Assembly: GCF_024713975.1 (NCBI RefSeq)
Contig: NC_091100.1
Location: 19,415,501-19,479,500, forward strand
DNA length: 64,000 nt
Direction of reading: 5' to 3'
Source: Paralichthys olivaceus
Taxonomy: Eukaryota > Chordata > Actinopteri > Pleuronectiformes > Paralichthyidae
The stretch's first letter is position 1. Each line of letters begins with the position of its first letter. The notes under the pieces are model-generated. The model ran no database searches. It saw only the letters and a list, made by a program, of their open reading frames with translations, and was not told the DNA's origin. Both the position numbers and the translations under genes were made by a program. This document shows, piece by piece, positions 40,234-49,980 of the stretch.

Positions 40234-43200
40234 ACTGCTTTTTATTACACTTATTTCCCTTTCAGAACATACAGAGCAGCCTCCTCCCTTTAAATAAACA
40301 GTAATTACCTGTTAATAATTTGCATAGTTCAACCTTGGTCTCTGACAAACCTTTTGGTTTTGGTTCTCTTCGTTCTGTTTTATTCTTGTTATAACTTAAA
40401 ATGGTATAAAAGTACTTTTTACTGCAGTGCAGTGCATTCATAAAACAGGTGATAGTGAAGACCCTTTGCTCTCTGAAGTGAGCAGTGTTTTTTCACCATC
40501 ACACTGAAATGGTGCTTTAAGTCACACATGCAAATATTTGAGTGGCGAACCTTCGCATCCCATTCACTTTCAATCAGTGCAAGCAAAGGGAAATAACATT
40601 TTTCTGTGGAAAAGCAAATTGCAGGGTGGTGTCGCATGGATTTCAACTTCAGTGAACTTTGACCTGTATTGAATTTGTGACTGGGCCCTTACCCTGCTGC
40701 TCAGTACACTGAGTCTGTGTGCAAGCAAACACATTAGAACGTTAGAACATCTCCACTGATCCTCTCAAAGTTTCCTGCTAAGCTCTCTACTAAACTCCTT
40801 CCCATCAGCAGTTAATCATCACCACTATCCACTGTTGTTCCTCTTTTCATTTCTTCTCATTATATCTACTCAGTCAAAGCTTTTTTGTTCAATAACTGAT
40901 TTTCAGATTTCAGCTTAATCATTGATTGTTTCTGTTTTACAACCACAACATGATCTTTATACACAGCCATTAGACTTTATTTGTAAATCAGTATGAAATA
41001 ATTTGAATATTGGTTGATATAGGAGCTGAGTATTTGTGTATATATATACACTCTAATTTAAGGTCATGCATGCTTCCTATGGATATATTTTTTTAAAGAA
41101 TGAAAAGGTGAGTTGTTCAATAAAGACATACTTTTTGTTTTTTGTTGCAGGATTAAAAGGAATGAATCGTGCAGTTCTCTTACCAACTTTGTCCACTTCG
41201 ACTTCCTGCAGCAGAAGCTGAAAGTTTTAGAAGAGGATAACCGGAAACTAAGATTAGAGGTATTTAACATGACAGAGTTTCCACATGGAATAAAATGAAA
41301 GGAAAGTTGCTCATTATTATTATACCCTAACTCTTCATGGTCAGTATAATGTAGCTTTGTTTGTAACCCTACATAATACCCTGGTCCTTGAACACTTGAT
41401 GTTAGTTGTCAAGTCAATATTTGGGGAGGTAACACCCTTTGTTTTATAACATCTTAGAGCTGAATCAGTTGATGGTGAATGTAACTTACACATGACATAG
41501 ATGTTTTGCTTTGAAATGATGTGTAATATAATACGATACAGTCCAAAGAGTTTTAAAAACAGTTTAAAAACGTTGCAGGCTAATGAGCTCACTACAGAGA
41601 CGACCAACTACGAGGAGCAAGAACAGGAGCTGATGATGGTGTGTGTGGAAGAGCTCTGTAAGTGTTACAGTGTAGATTCAACAGCTGGAAATAATGTAAC
41701 TGTAATTAAGGTACAGGGGCATTTATCTTTAACATATCTTTGTTTCAGCATCTGTCAATAAGCAGGTGGTTGATCTCTCAGAGGAGCTGGCACGGAAAGT
41801 AGAGGACACTCTCAGACAGCAGGAGGAGATCAGCTCACTGCTCGCTCAGATTGTGGACCTGCAAGCCCGCTGCAAAGGGGTGAGGGACACACACTCACTC
41901 ACACACATACATACATACTCCTCAAAGAGCAGCCACTGTCTATATAGTAAATAAAATAAAGTAAATAAAGTTGGCTTTGACTGTAATAAGTGTCATTCCT
42001 TTCAAAAGTTTTACATGTTCTTTAAAGGTTCAGTGTGTAGAATTTAGCGACATCTAGTGGTGAAGTTTCATGTTGCAACTGAATATTCCTCATCTCACCC
42101 TCCCCTTCCAAACATGAGAGAGAACCTGCGGTGAACTTCAGTTGTCATGAAAACTCAAAAGGTTTTGGTTTGTCCAGTTTGGACGACAGTAAAAAACATG
42201 GCGGCCTCCACAGAGAGGACCCCCCCTCCATGTAAATATAAAGTTTTTAAATATAAAGGCCCATTCTATGGTAAAAGAACAATTCGTACGATTTACATGA
42301 AACACAACAGTGAAAACATCACGAGGATTATTATATATTCAATTTCTGCCAAAAAGTCCTTTCACCTAAATCTTACACACTGAACCTTTAAGTACCAACC
42401 AATGAATGAATATCAAATCACAGTAAAACCCCTCTAACTTTATTCCCTCTGTCCTTCCAGCTCACCGTTGAGAACGAGGGGCTGAACCAGCAGCTGAGTG
42501 CCTCCCGAGAGAGTCAGATAAAACTTAAATCAGAGGCAAGACACTTAATGTTAAATACTTTAACAACATTCTGTCTGAATGGCTGAATAGGTGTCAGGAT
42601 ATAGACCACCACCTTCTCTGCATACTTGTGTGTGTATGTTGTGAGTTCTACAATATATTATTTTATCTCCCCCTGTCTGTAGCTCAAGGACCTGCAGGAC
42701 AAGTACTCAGAGTGTGGGGACATGCTCTACGAAGCCAGAGAGGACATAAAAAACCTGCGGAACAAGAGCCTGCCAAACAGCACGGTGCAGCGCTACACTG
42801 CACTGGCCTCTGTCCTGCCAATGGACTCACTGGCAGCTGAGATAGAAGGCACCTTCCGTAAAGGCCTGGACACCCCAGCTCCGTCAGAATACAAGTGAGT
42901 CCCTCATTTTGTGTGTGTGTTCTCACCTGTTGGAGGTAAATGTGACCAAGCTCAGCACCAAGATATTTTTTTCTATAGGTAAGTCATCACGGGTTATAAA
43001 AAAGTGCCTGTAGTTTTACCCTCTGACCTTTTGGATGACTTAAACAAAGACACAGCCCTTCAGAATTTCATTTATATCTCTAAAATCTCTAAAATGATCT
43101 TTTTCATGTTTGTTTTTGATCTAGTGAAACCCCACTCAATCTGTTTAAAAGTGTAAAATCCCCCGTATGTTCACATGACATAGTTTGACAATGTCTTGCA

Positions 43201-43752
43201 GGAATATTGAGAAGAAAGCAGTACAGCCTTTCTAATATTTCAGTGAAAGTAATTTAGTTTGCAGAGCAGAACTCAAAAACCGAAACTTCACACTGAGGTT
43301 GATCAGGCAGTGAATGTGTCTGAATGTGCCAAATCAATTTACTTTGAGATCATGACAATGTTCCCTGAAGTTATATTTAGTAGCTGAGTATCTGTATAAT
43401 TGTATAAACACTTAGAAATACTACCTGTGATGGGCAGTTAATTAAGTCCATGTACTCATGTATTATGCATGAATACTAAAGTGTGATTCAATGATCACTT
43501 ATTCTCTGCTTTTCCTGGTAGGAACCACCCGTGGCGTGTGTTTGAAACAGTGAAGGTGGTCAACAAGGTCGGGAAGCTGCGGTCTCTGTGCCACTCTCCG
43601 GCACTCCCAGGCTCCAGCCCGGTGTCAGCTCCCTCCAGTTACACCAGCACCCCCCGAACGAGCTACTATGGCTCTGATAATGCCAGCTTTACCCTGGAGG
43701 AGAAGCCAAGCTCCACTCATGCTCAGAAAGAGGACAACAGGTGTGTGCGTGC

Positions 43753-43785
<33 letters not shown>

Positions 43786-46700
43786 CGCGAACAGGTTGGA
43801 TTTGCAGAATGACGTATAATAATTAGCACTAAAATGTTCTGTAAGGTTGTAGCAGTGAAACATTGTTATTTTTCCTCTTGGTAGTGTTGTTGGGCCGAAG
43901 CGTCTGGGTCAGCCGGGCACCCCAGGGGGCCAGGACCTTGAAGCTGCTTTGTGCAGTCTGTCGGCCCGCCAACAGAGCCACTCCTCTGAGCGGCCTTTCT
44001 TTGAAGTGGAGCGTGAGCGTAAACTCCGTGCCTTGGAAGCAAACTGCGAGGACGGCGAGGGATCCAGTGGCTTTCTGACACCAAACAGTCTGGCGTCCAG
44101 CCCGGCAACATCGACAGGCACCAACTACTCCAATGGCAGCTCGCGGCACTCCTGTGGCTCCTCGGGAGGATCCAGGTCTTACCTGCCAGACCGCCTGCAG
44201 ATCGTCAAACCTCTGGAAGGTAAACCATCCATCCATCATCTATGCCATTTATCCTTTGAGGGTCGCTGGGGGGCTTCCACAGAGCCACAGTGGAGACAAT
44301 GTGTTGAAATCCGAACTAGACAAGCACAGATGTTTGAGAGACATTATTCAGTGTCTAAAGTTTAAAAATGATAATTGTTTAAAGTTCTTTAGAAATAAAG
44401 AAATGAAACACCTAAAGGGAAGCAAGCCAAAAGTTGAATTACTAAATTAAAAAGTGTTAGCATATGATGTGGCAACAGTCAATAAGATTTGAGTTGATGA
44501 AATGTATTTTTATACATAAATTGAAACAACCCCTGGTAGCTCATTTCAAATTCTTCACAACCTTTGCAAATGTTTTATGAGGAAGAAATGTTTAATGCAT
44601 TTTGCTGAGAAACACTGAAAATGAACTTTTATTGCTAACAAAAATAACCCACAACATACCTTTTAACTTCGGAGTAACATAATACACCAAAATTCAGTTT
44701 TCATTGCACTTACCTGCAAAAGTAACAGTCATCATAGTTTTTGACTTTGGTTCACATCTTCCTTCCTTCTTGGGGGATCACACACCATCTTGCCTCACTC
44801 ATCTCTCTCAACTTGTTACAGCAAGATTCACTTTTATTAGACTCATTTGTGAAACTACTAAATCTCATTTAGTTGTGATGTGCCTGCTTTGTATGACAAC
44901 ACTCTGTTCCTTGTGACTGTCCCTCAGGCTCTGTGACTCTACATCAGTGGCAGCAGCTGGCCAAACCAAACCTGGACGGCATCCTGCATCCACGTCCCGG
45001 TGTCCTGACTAAAGACTTCAGGGAGCTCGAGGTGGACATACAGCACGTCTACAGCCTGAATGACCTGGAGGAGGATGAACCCGACCTGTCGCAGCTCTCT
45101 GGAGCGCACAGCATGGGTACGACACATGTAAACACACTGACTACACACGTTACATTCAGACAGTTCCTCCACCTCTGTCATGTATATTCAATGAAAACCC
45201 TGATTTCTGCTTGAAGTAGCTGCTAGTTTTTCAAGATAGCCTTCATGTAGTTTCCATCCTTATTTAACCTAGGTAGTTTCTCATCTTAGTCTGCTTTATC
45301 TTCATGTGTAGTTTAACACGCCTCTCTCCCTCCATGATCGCACAGTCTCTCCACCTGGTCCTAACCTCCCTCAGACCTCTCCCACACATACCATTACCAC
45401 CTGCCAAGTCCTCCAACCCTCCCTCCTCATCTCCTCCTTCTCTACTAGGTAAGAATACACACTGATTTTTTTCTTTTCACCATTGTTGTGTTGTCTTTAT
45501 TTTTCACAGCTCTGACCTGGTGAATTTCCATCCTGGATAATGAAGCTACATTTGAGCTTGAATTAGATTTTGTACTGATGTGATGATCATTAATCCACAA
45601 CTTTGTTTCAAAACAGATGTTCCAGATTTCATCTTTTCCATCCTGCTGCTTTATTAATCTCTTCACCTTCCTCTGTACTTTACCCCTCACAGTGGCAGAA
45701 AACGTCTGTCGCGGCTCTTTCTCCAACTCTAGAAGGAGCATTCGGGGAAAAGTAAGAGTTGGGGGCAGATGCATGATGAATGCTCGATAAATGTCTTGGA
45801 TGTCAACCATGGACGCACTGTACCCTGTTTGTCTGACTAAATAGCGTCTTGGTTAATATTTGAAGAAGGTGTTTGGCCTACATTCTCACGAGGGAAGACT
45901 TTGTAAATAGTCTGAAATTCCAATACTTACATTTTCTATGACCTAATTTACATGTTCCTCGCTAATTCATGAAAAAAACATGTTCAGTGCCTTTGTGAAA
46001 TATACACCCTTAGTTCTTACTAACACTAGCTGCTTTTCGACATGCACTTAACTCTGGATAATTTCCTTACATCATCTGGAGGTGCTGTATGTGAGAATGC
46101 AAATGTCTGAGAGGCCCCAGACATTCTCTGGAGTTTTTGCCAGGCTGCTGGCAGAAGAAACTCCAGAGGATGTTCAGAGCCACATGAGCTCAATACAGCT
46201 GGAGATACTCTGGAGCATTCACCGCGAGTGAGTGTGTTTATGACGTTTCTAACACACGACAGATGCAAAAAGGAAAAAGAATACAAGTATCTCAGAATGA
46301 AAAAGTGGTGCCATACATGTAGACGACAGTGGAAGATGTCAAAAGAGCGTTTGGTGATAAGAGCAGACGCTGGTGTCGATGTGTTCTAAACAAAAAGACC
46401 TGATTTTCACAGAGGAATTAATGTAACCTCCTGCCTCTGCCTACTGCACCAGCCCTCACTGAAACACTGCTGAGATTCTTGTGTTGTGAACGCAACAGGT
46501 GGAGAATCTCCTGCTGCGTTGGTCATATGTGAAAGGAGAACTCCGGAGAAAGCCTGGACCCAATTGTGCGGACATTCTCTGGAGTTCATGTCTGAAAACA
46601 GCTGTACAGTCTCATCTGCTCTTACTTGTATTTGTACTTGTATTTTTTACATACTTGTATTTTATCCTAGCAACCACACTAACATCACGTTTATTCATTT

Positions 46701-47229
46701 CACAGCAGTGAGTAACTAACAAAAGCTGAACTAACTGCACACATCATTCTGTTTTGTATTGTGTTCTGTTTTGTAATTTAAGTTACGTTTGTTGTTTAAT
46801 CTTTTTATTTCTCTGTGCAGCCTTCACTCTTTCGGCCTGCCACCTTGTCGGAGCTCTGAGCATGTGAACACTTCATCTCCAGCCCACCAGCAGCACTTTG
46901 GCAAACGAGGCAGGAGCACCACCATCGCCACCACTACAAACATAAGCACCTCATCACCGGGACTCCTGCAGGTGCTGCAAGAGCGCGGCATCTCAGCCGC
47001 TCTTTATCCCCACCACCTCCTGCACAGCAGCTACAATACAAAACCTCCATTCACAGCAAACGACAAGGGTGGAGTCTCGTCATCGGACAGGGAAGCAGGA
47101 AGGAATATTTTCAGCTTGAACCTCATGGGGAAGCTTCAGAGCCTGGGGCTGCACAGGGTGGCAGCCTGGGGGATTATGGGCCGCAGTAACAAGGAGAGAG
47201 AAGCAGCGAGGCATCCTCCAAACGTTTGA
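30267..47229 (+). CDS. hap1: Huntingtin-associated protein 1, full-length TRAK/Milton-type motor adaptor
   Basis: Adaptor linking organelle cargo to kinesin-1 and dynein-dynactin. Coding exons: 30267-30620, 30996-31172, 39425-39501, 39721-39837, 39917-40011, 41151-41259, 41579-41657, 41749-41879, 42461-42535, 42683-42894, 43522-43740, 43885-44219, 44928-45116, 45346-45448 and 46821-47229 (TGA). Every junction keeps phase, giving 892 residues plus an unseen N-terminus. The first exon is serine/proline-rich. HAP1_N follows from [11 protein letters not shown] through [10 protein letters not shown] and [30 protein letters not shown] is the AAxxG CC1 box that contacts dynein light intermediate chain. 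Coiled coils continue to [11 protein letters not shown], a Spindly-type motif for dynactin. The C-terminal half matches TRAK1/2: [57 protein letters not shown] and [17 protein letters not shown]. The hap1 name comes from its place between jup and gast; by sequence alone it could be called a third TRAK. Intron 42536-42682 starts with GC. Confidence 0.9.
30818..30956. repeat. (CA)n/(CT)n microsatellite in hap1 intron
   Basis: A long CA run with a few CATA and CACT variants and a short CT end. It lies in the 375-base intron between hap1 exons 30267-30620 and 30996-31172. The long His-Thr open frames across it are artefacts. Confidence 0.95.
32133..32224. repeat. (TG)n microsatellite with GC interruptions
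   Basis: Alternating TG with repeated GTGCGTGC variants, in a hap1 intron. Open frames here are repeat artefacts. Confidence 0.9.
35114..35315 (+). CDS. hap1: Alternative first coding exon of hap1 with acidic and poly-Asn N-terminus
   Basis: ATG at 35114 follows an in-frame TAA six bases upstream, so the frame starts here. It encodes 67 residues plus one base, beginning [19 protein letters not shown], with an acidic SEEEEEDK stretch and ten asparagines (35258-35287, AAC/AAT codons). It ends at the good donor ACAAG|GTGAGA. Its phase fits the exon at 39425, giving [12 protein letters not shown]. Known TRAK1 isoforms have a comparable alternative start ending in a VLCAERVGQ junction. Splicing from here would skip exons 30267-30620 and 30996-31172 and give a 783-residue protein. 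A pyrimidine tract and AG at 34862 suggest the exon may begin at 34863, with a 64-codon upstream frame (34893-35087). No mRNA evidence is available, so use of this start is inferred. Confidence 0.65.
38150..38235 (+). repeat. Interspersed repeat end (AGTCGCTTTGGATAAAAGC family)
   Basis: TTAGTCGCTTTGGATAAAAG followed by CATCAGCTAAATGAAATTTA is a very recognisable end of a widespread fish repeat. The preceding TTTGTACCCTCGTGGTTAAA segment also fits. Non-coding, inside the hap1 intron. Confidence 0.65.
40150..40236. repeat. (TA)n microsatellite
   Basis: Two AT runs separated by an ACTGCTTTTATACAT word that recurs just downstream (TATACTGCTTTT), in the hap1 intron after exon 39917-40011. Confidence 0.95.
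42020..42392 (+). mobile_element. Complete terminal-inverted-repeat miniature element in hap1 intron
   Basis: The left end CTTTAAAGGTTCAGTGTGTA and the right end TACACACTGAACCTTTAAG are near-perfect inverted repeats of about 25 bases. The 373-base body contains ACATCTAGTGGTGAAGTTTC, AACATGGCGGCCTCCAC and TTTCTGCCAAAAAGTCC and codes for nothing. I recognise it as a common percomorph element. It lies in the 581-base hap1 intron 41880-42460. A degraded opposite-strand copy lies at 19,984-20,313. Confidence 0.8.
43741..43789. repeat. (GT)n(GC)n microsatellite abutting a hap1 splice donor
   Basis: Alternating GT with GCGT variants and a GCGCGCGCGC end. It begins exactly at the 5' splice site of the exon ending at 43740 (AACAG|GTGTGTGC). 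Confidence 0.95.
44222..44300 (+). repeat. Interspersed repeat fragment next to a hap1 exon
   Basis: CCATCCATCATCTATGCC then TTTATCCTTTGAGGGTCGCT and GGGGGGCTTCC. Same family as 22,003-22,085. It starts within a few bases of the donor of the hap1 exon ending at 44219. Confidence 0.55.
46028..46603. mobile_element. Terminal-inverted-repeat element in the last hap1 intron
   Basis: Left end AGCTGCTTTTCGACATGCAC and right end, read in reverse complement, AGCTGTTTTCAGACATGAAC are related inverted repeats extending about 38 bases. The 576-base element has no credible coding region. It contains an internal hairpin whose arms are 46121-46143 and 46148-46173. I believe this is a known percomorph repeat type, but that is from memory. 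Confidence 0.65.
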
Positions 47230-48254
47230 CCTTCTCCCCTCACTCCTCTTTCATTCACCGCAGTGACTTTGCGTGGAGCCATGTGACATTGCACTGGTGT
47301 CTAGAAAAAACAAAAGACGCAGAATGCGCAGGAGCCATACTTTGAGTTGTCCGTTGTGTATAGCACTGTTCTTTTGTATGAAGTCATGTACAGTAGATAA
47401 ACGTGTGTGTGCGTGTGCGTGTGTGTGTAAAACATCTTCATCTCAGGACAATCACCTGATCAGTCCGTCTGACTGACACATTTCTTTTTACACAAAAAAA
47501 AGGAAACATCATAAAAAAAGAACTTTTTATATTGTGTTTTCTGAATGTCATTTTACAGTTTCCTGCCACCAGTTTTAAAAAAACAACTCACCATCTTTCT
47601 TTGTTTGTTTCTGAAGTGAAAAAAGTCAAGTTGTAAGTATAAGTAACAACGGGACAGTTGATAATTCATTGCACGTCTTTTTATTGTGATTAGTTCAAAC
47701 CACAAATCAAAGCAATTCTGTCACTGAAGACCTTTCAAATGCACTAAATTACACTTTGGTCTTCCTGTTCATTAGCTGCTACACTGAAAAAAAGCATGTT
47801 GTATATAGCATTGTCAAATAGCATCAAATGAATCAAGAAGGACTGCGATGACGCTGACTGAACTAAATGTCGATCATGCTGACTTCTGCCCTGCAGTTCA
47901 TCACCTGCTTTCACACAGCACATGTCGTCATGGCTGCGGACCGTGCGCATCAAAATCTTGACTCATGACTTAAAATGTATCTTGAGCCGAACCTCAGCAA
48001 ATAATAAAAATGAAAAACAAATCAGGTCTGCCAATGCGGCAACAAAAACAGCCAATGGGAGTTTTAGAAGCAATACGAGTATTGATTGATTGTACTGACT
48101 GAAAAATCCTGCATGTACAAAGCTGCTGTATTTTAATGTCATCAGGAACTTTTGAAACTGCTGGGATGTAAATGAAATCAAAAATCCTGTGGGGCATTTG
48201 AAGTGAATTCTCCGTGGTGTTCAGGGAAATCTTCTCTAACAGAAATACCAGTAG

Positions 48255-48457
48255 AATAAAGTTATTAATATGAATTTAAACAGCATGGTTCTTCAATCTC
48301 CTGCAGGTAAAAGGCATAGGATACGGTGGATGAAAAAGGGAATAAATCAAACACAGGTTGTAATAATTTGTGTTCATCAACCAAACCACTGTTTCTCTGC
48401 TGTATAGTCTCTGTTGTTAGCATCACGTGTGTGTAAACTGAACCACCTGTGAATAAA
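48255..48457 (+). terminator. hap1: hap1 polyadenylation signals
   Basis: AATAAA occurs at 48255-48260 and again at 48452-48457, about 1.0 and 1.2 kb after the hap1 stop. The second is followed by a T/G-containing stretch. Either could end the hap1 3' UTR; the second would place the end within about 60 bases of the gast 3' end. Confidence 0.5.
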
Positions 48458-48546
48458 ACGTTGCATTTTCATCAAGTACAGTTCTACATGCCTCTGTGTT
48501 TCCTCTGGAATCAACAGATAAACACTGCAATCATTCTGCCAAATAG

Positions 48547-48552
48547 TTTATT
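48547..48552 (-). terminator. gast: gast polyadenylation signal
   Basis: AATAAA on the minus strand about 85 bases after the gast stop codon. Confidence 0.6.
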
Positions 48553-48637
48553 TGTAAAGTTGCAGGGACAGTAAAACATTTAAATATAAAATCTGGACAC
48601 AAAGCAGGGTGAGCTCTGAGGTCCTCATCGTGGCGTC

Positions 48638-49120
48638 TCACTCTGCGTCCCGGCGTCCAAAGTCCACCCAGCCCTGGTAGTCCCGATCCAGCATGCACTC
48701 AGAGTTCATCACCTCTGTGAACAAACCAGTCCTACGTGAACCACACACACCGATTCAGTTCACATATCAGACCATCGTCCTCAAGCTCATGCATCTCACT
48801 AAGAGGAAAACCACAACCGCACAGAAAATAACTTTGACAGCCCACAGCATACCTGAAATTGCTTGCATTATTTGCTTGGTCATAATCTCCCGTTCATCCT
48901 CAGACAGGTGTGCCCGTCTCTCCATCCGTGCAGAGCGAGTCTGAGGCGCCGCCTCCCGTCTGTGAGCCGAGTCCCTCGCTCTCTCCCTCTTCGCCAGGAG
49001 CTGCTGGAGTGTGCTGGTCGTCTCAGCCCGTCCAGCCGCAGGGGCTGCAGGTGAGGAGGCCGCACCGCACACCAGCAGAGCCACCAGCAGTGCAAACAAC
49101 AGCATAACTTTCCCTGACAT
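48638..49120 (-). CDS. gast: Preprogastrin (gastrin/CCK-family hormone)
   Basis: Secreted peptide hormone precursor of 114 residues. Coding exons: 48853-49120 (ATG at 49120) and 48638-48714 (TGA at 48640-48638), joined in phase 1 by a GT-AG intron. The N-terminus is a signal peptide (MSGKVMLLFALLVALLVCGA). An arginine-rich propeptide follows, then DRDYQGWVDFGRRDAE. Cleavage after the Arg before DYQGWVDF and at GRR, with the Gly as amide donor, would release a Phe-amide peptide. The Tyr in acidic context is a likely sulfation site. Tyr is seven residues from the C-terminal Phe, as in CCK, and Val replaces the Met found in CCK. Both fit fish gastrins as I know them, and the position beside hap1 and keratins supports gast over cck. 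An AG at 49123-49124 just upstream of the ATG implies a separate untranslated first exon. Confidence 0.93.
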
Positions 49121-49207
49121 GTCTGGGCATAGAATAAACAGATTTCTTGTAGAATTAATACGTTTTTTAATTTGTAATAACTATTTTAAATGAGAACAAC
49201 ACTGTAC

Positions 49208-49304
49208 CTGTGGAGATGAGATGAGTATGTTCACAACTACGTCCAAGAGATGTGAAGCTTCTGGTGCAGATCTGGGGATTCTGAGCTGATCTCAACCTTT
49301 TATA
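49208..49304 (-). promoter_or_regulatory. gast: gast TATA box and untranslated first exon
   Basis: On the minus strand TATAAAAGG lies at 49304-49296. A start about 30 bases downstream (near 49,270) would give a short untranslated exon ending at 49208 with donor CACAG|GTACAGT. It splices to the acceptor CCCAG at 49123, two bases before the ATG. This three-exon plan, with an untranslated first exon, is the usual one for gastrin/CCK genes. Confidence 0.75.
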
Positions 49305-49794
49305 CCGAAACCTTTGAGTGTGAGTGATGTGGCCCTAAAATCCCAGAGTGATAACAGTGTTCACTGATTGATTGGGAGACGGATGCACTGGGAGGATGTG
49401 CGTAAAGGAAACAACGGACCACTACATCTGTGAACCCATTATTGTTCTTTTCACTCACCTGGAAAGGCCCTTTTTGCTCTGCAATAGCAATAAAACAGGT
49501 CAATGTATTTACACTAGAAATCCAATACAACTTTAGAGCCTTTTTCAACCAATACTAAGTATCTGGTGTAACTATGCAGCAGCTGACTTCCTCACTGTGA
49601 GCGTGTGTGAGGCGGGAAACTGGCTTTTCTGTCATCAAATGGCTTTTGATGATCAGATATCTCCACTCTATAAGCATCCGTTGTTAATAACAGTTCACAC
49701 ATATTGGAACAAGAGTCAATTCATTCTTTCCCATTTCCTCTAGTCATTTTCTTCAGGCTGTAAATATACAATTTTATGCCTCTGCATCGGTGAC

Positions 49795-49980
49795 AGCCAG
49801 GGGCCAGAGGTATCGTGTTTTCGGGCCTGCCATATTGTGTGAACACGATATCTCAAGATCACCTTGAGGGAATATCTTCAGATTTGGTACAAAAGTGGGA
49901 TTTAAGGATGACCTGACTACAACTCTGAGGTCAAAGGTCATGGTCACTGTGATGTATGCACAGAATTTCTAGTTTTGTCA
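49795..49980 (+). repeat. Interspersed repeat fragment (AACACGATATCTCAAGA family)
   Basis: GGGGCCAGAGGTATCGTGTT, GAACACGATATCTCAAGATC, CCTTGAGGGAATATCTTCAG and GTCAAAGGTCATGGTCACTG occur in the order of a widespread fish repeat. A second piece (AGGTCAAAGGTCGCAGTGAC, then GGCATACAACCATAGG) lies at about 50,518-50,610. Confidence 0.6.
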
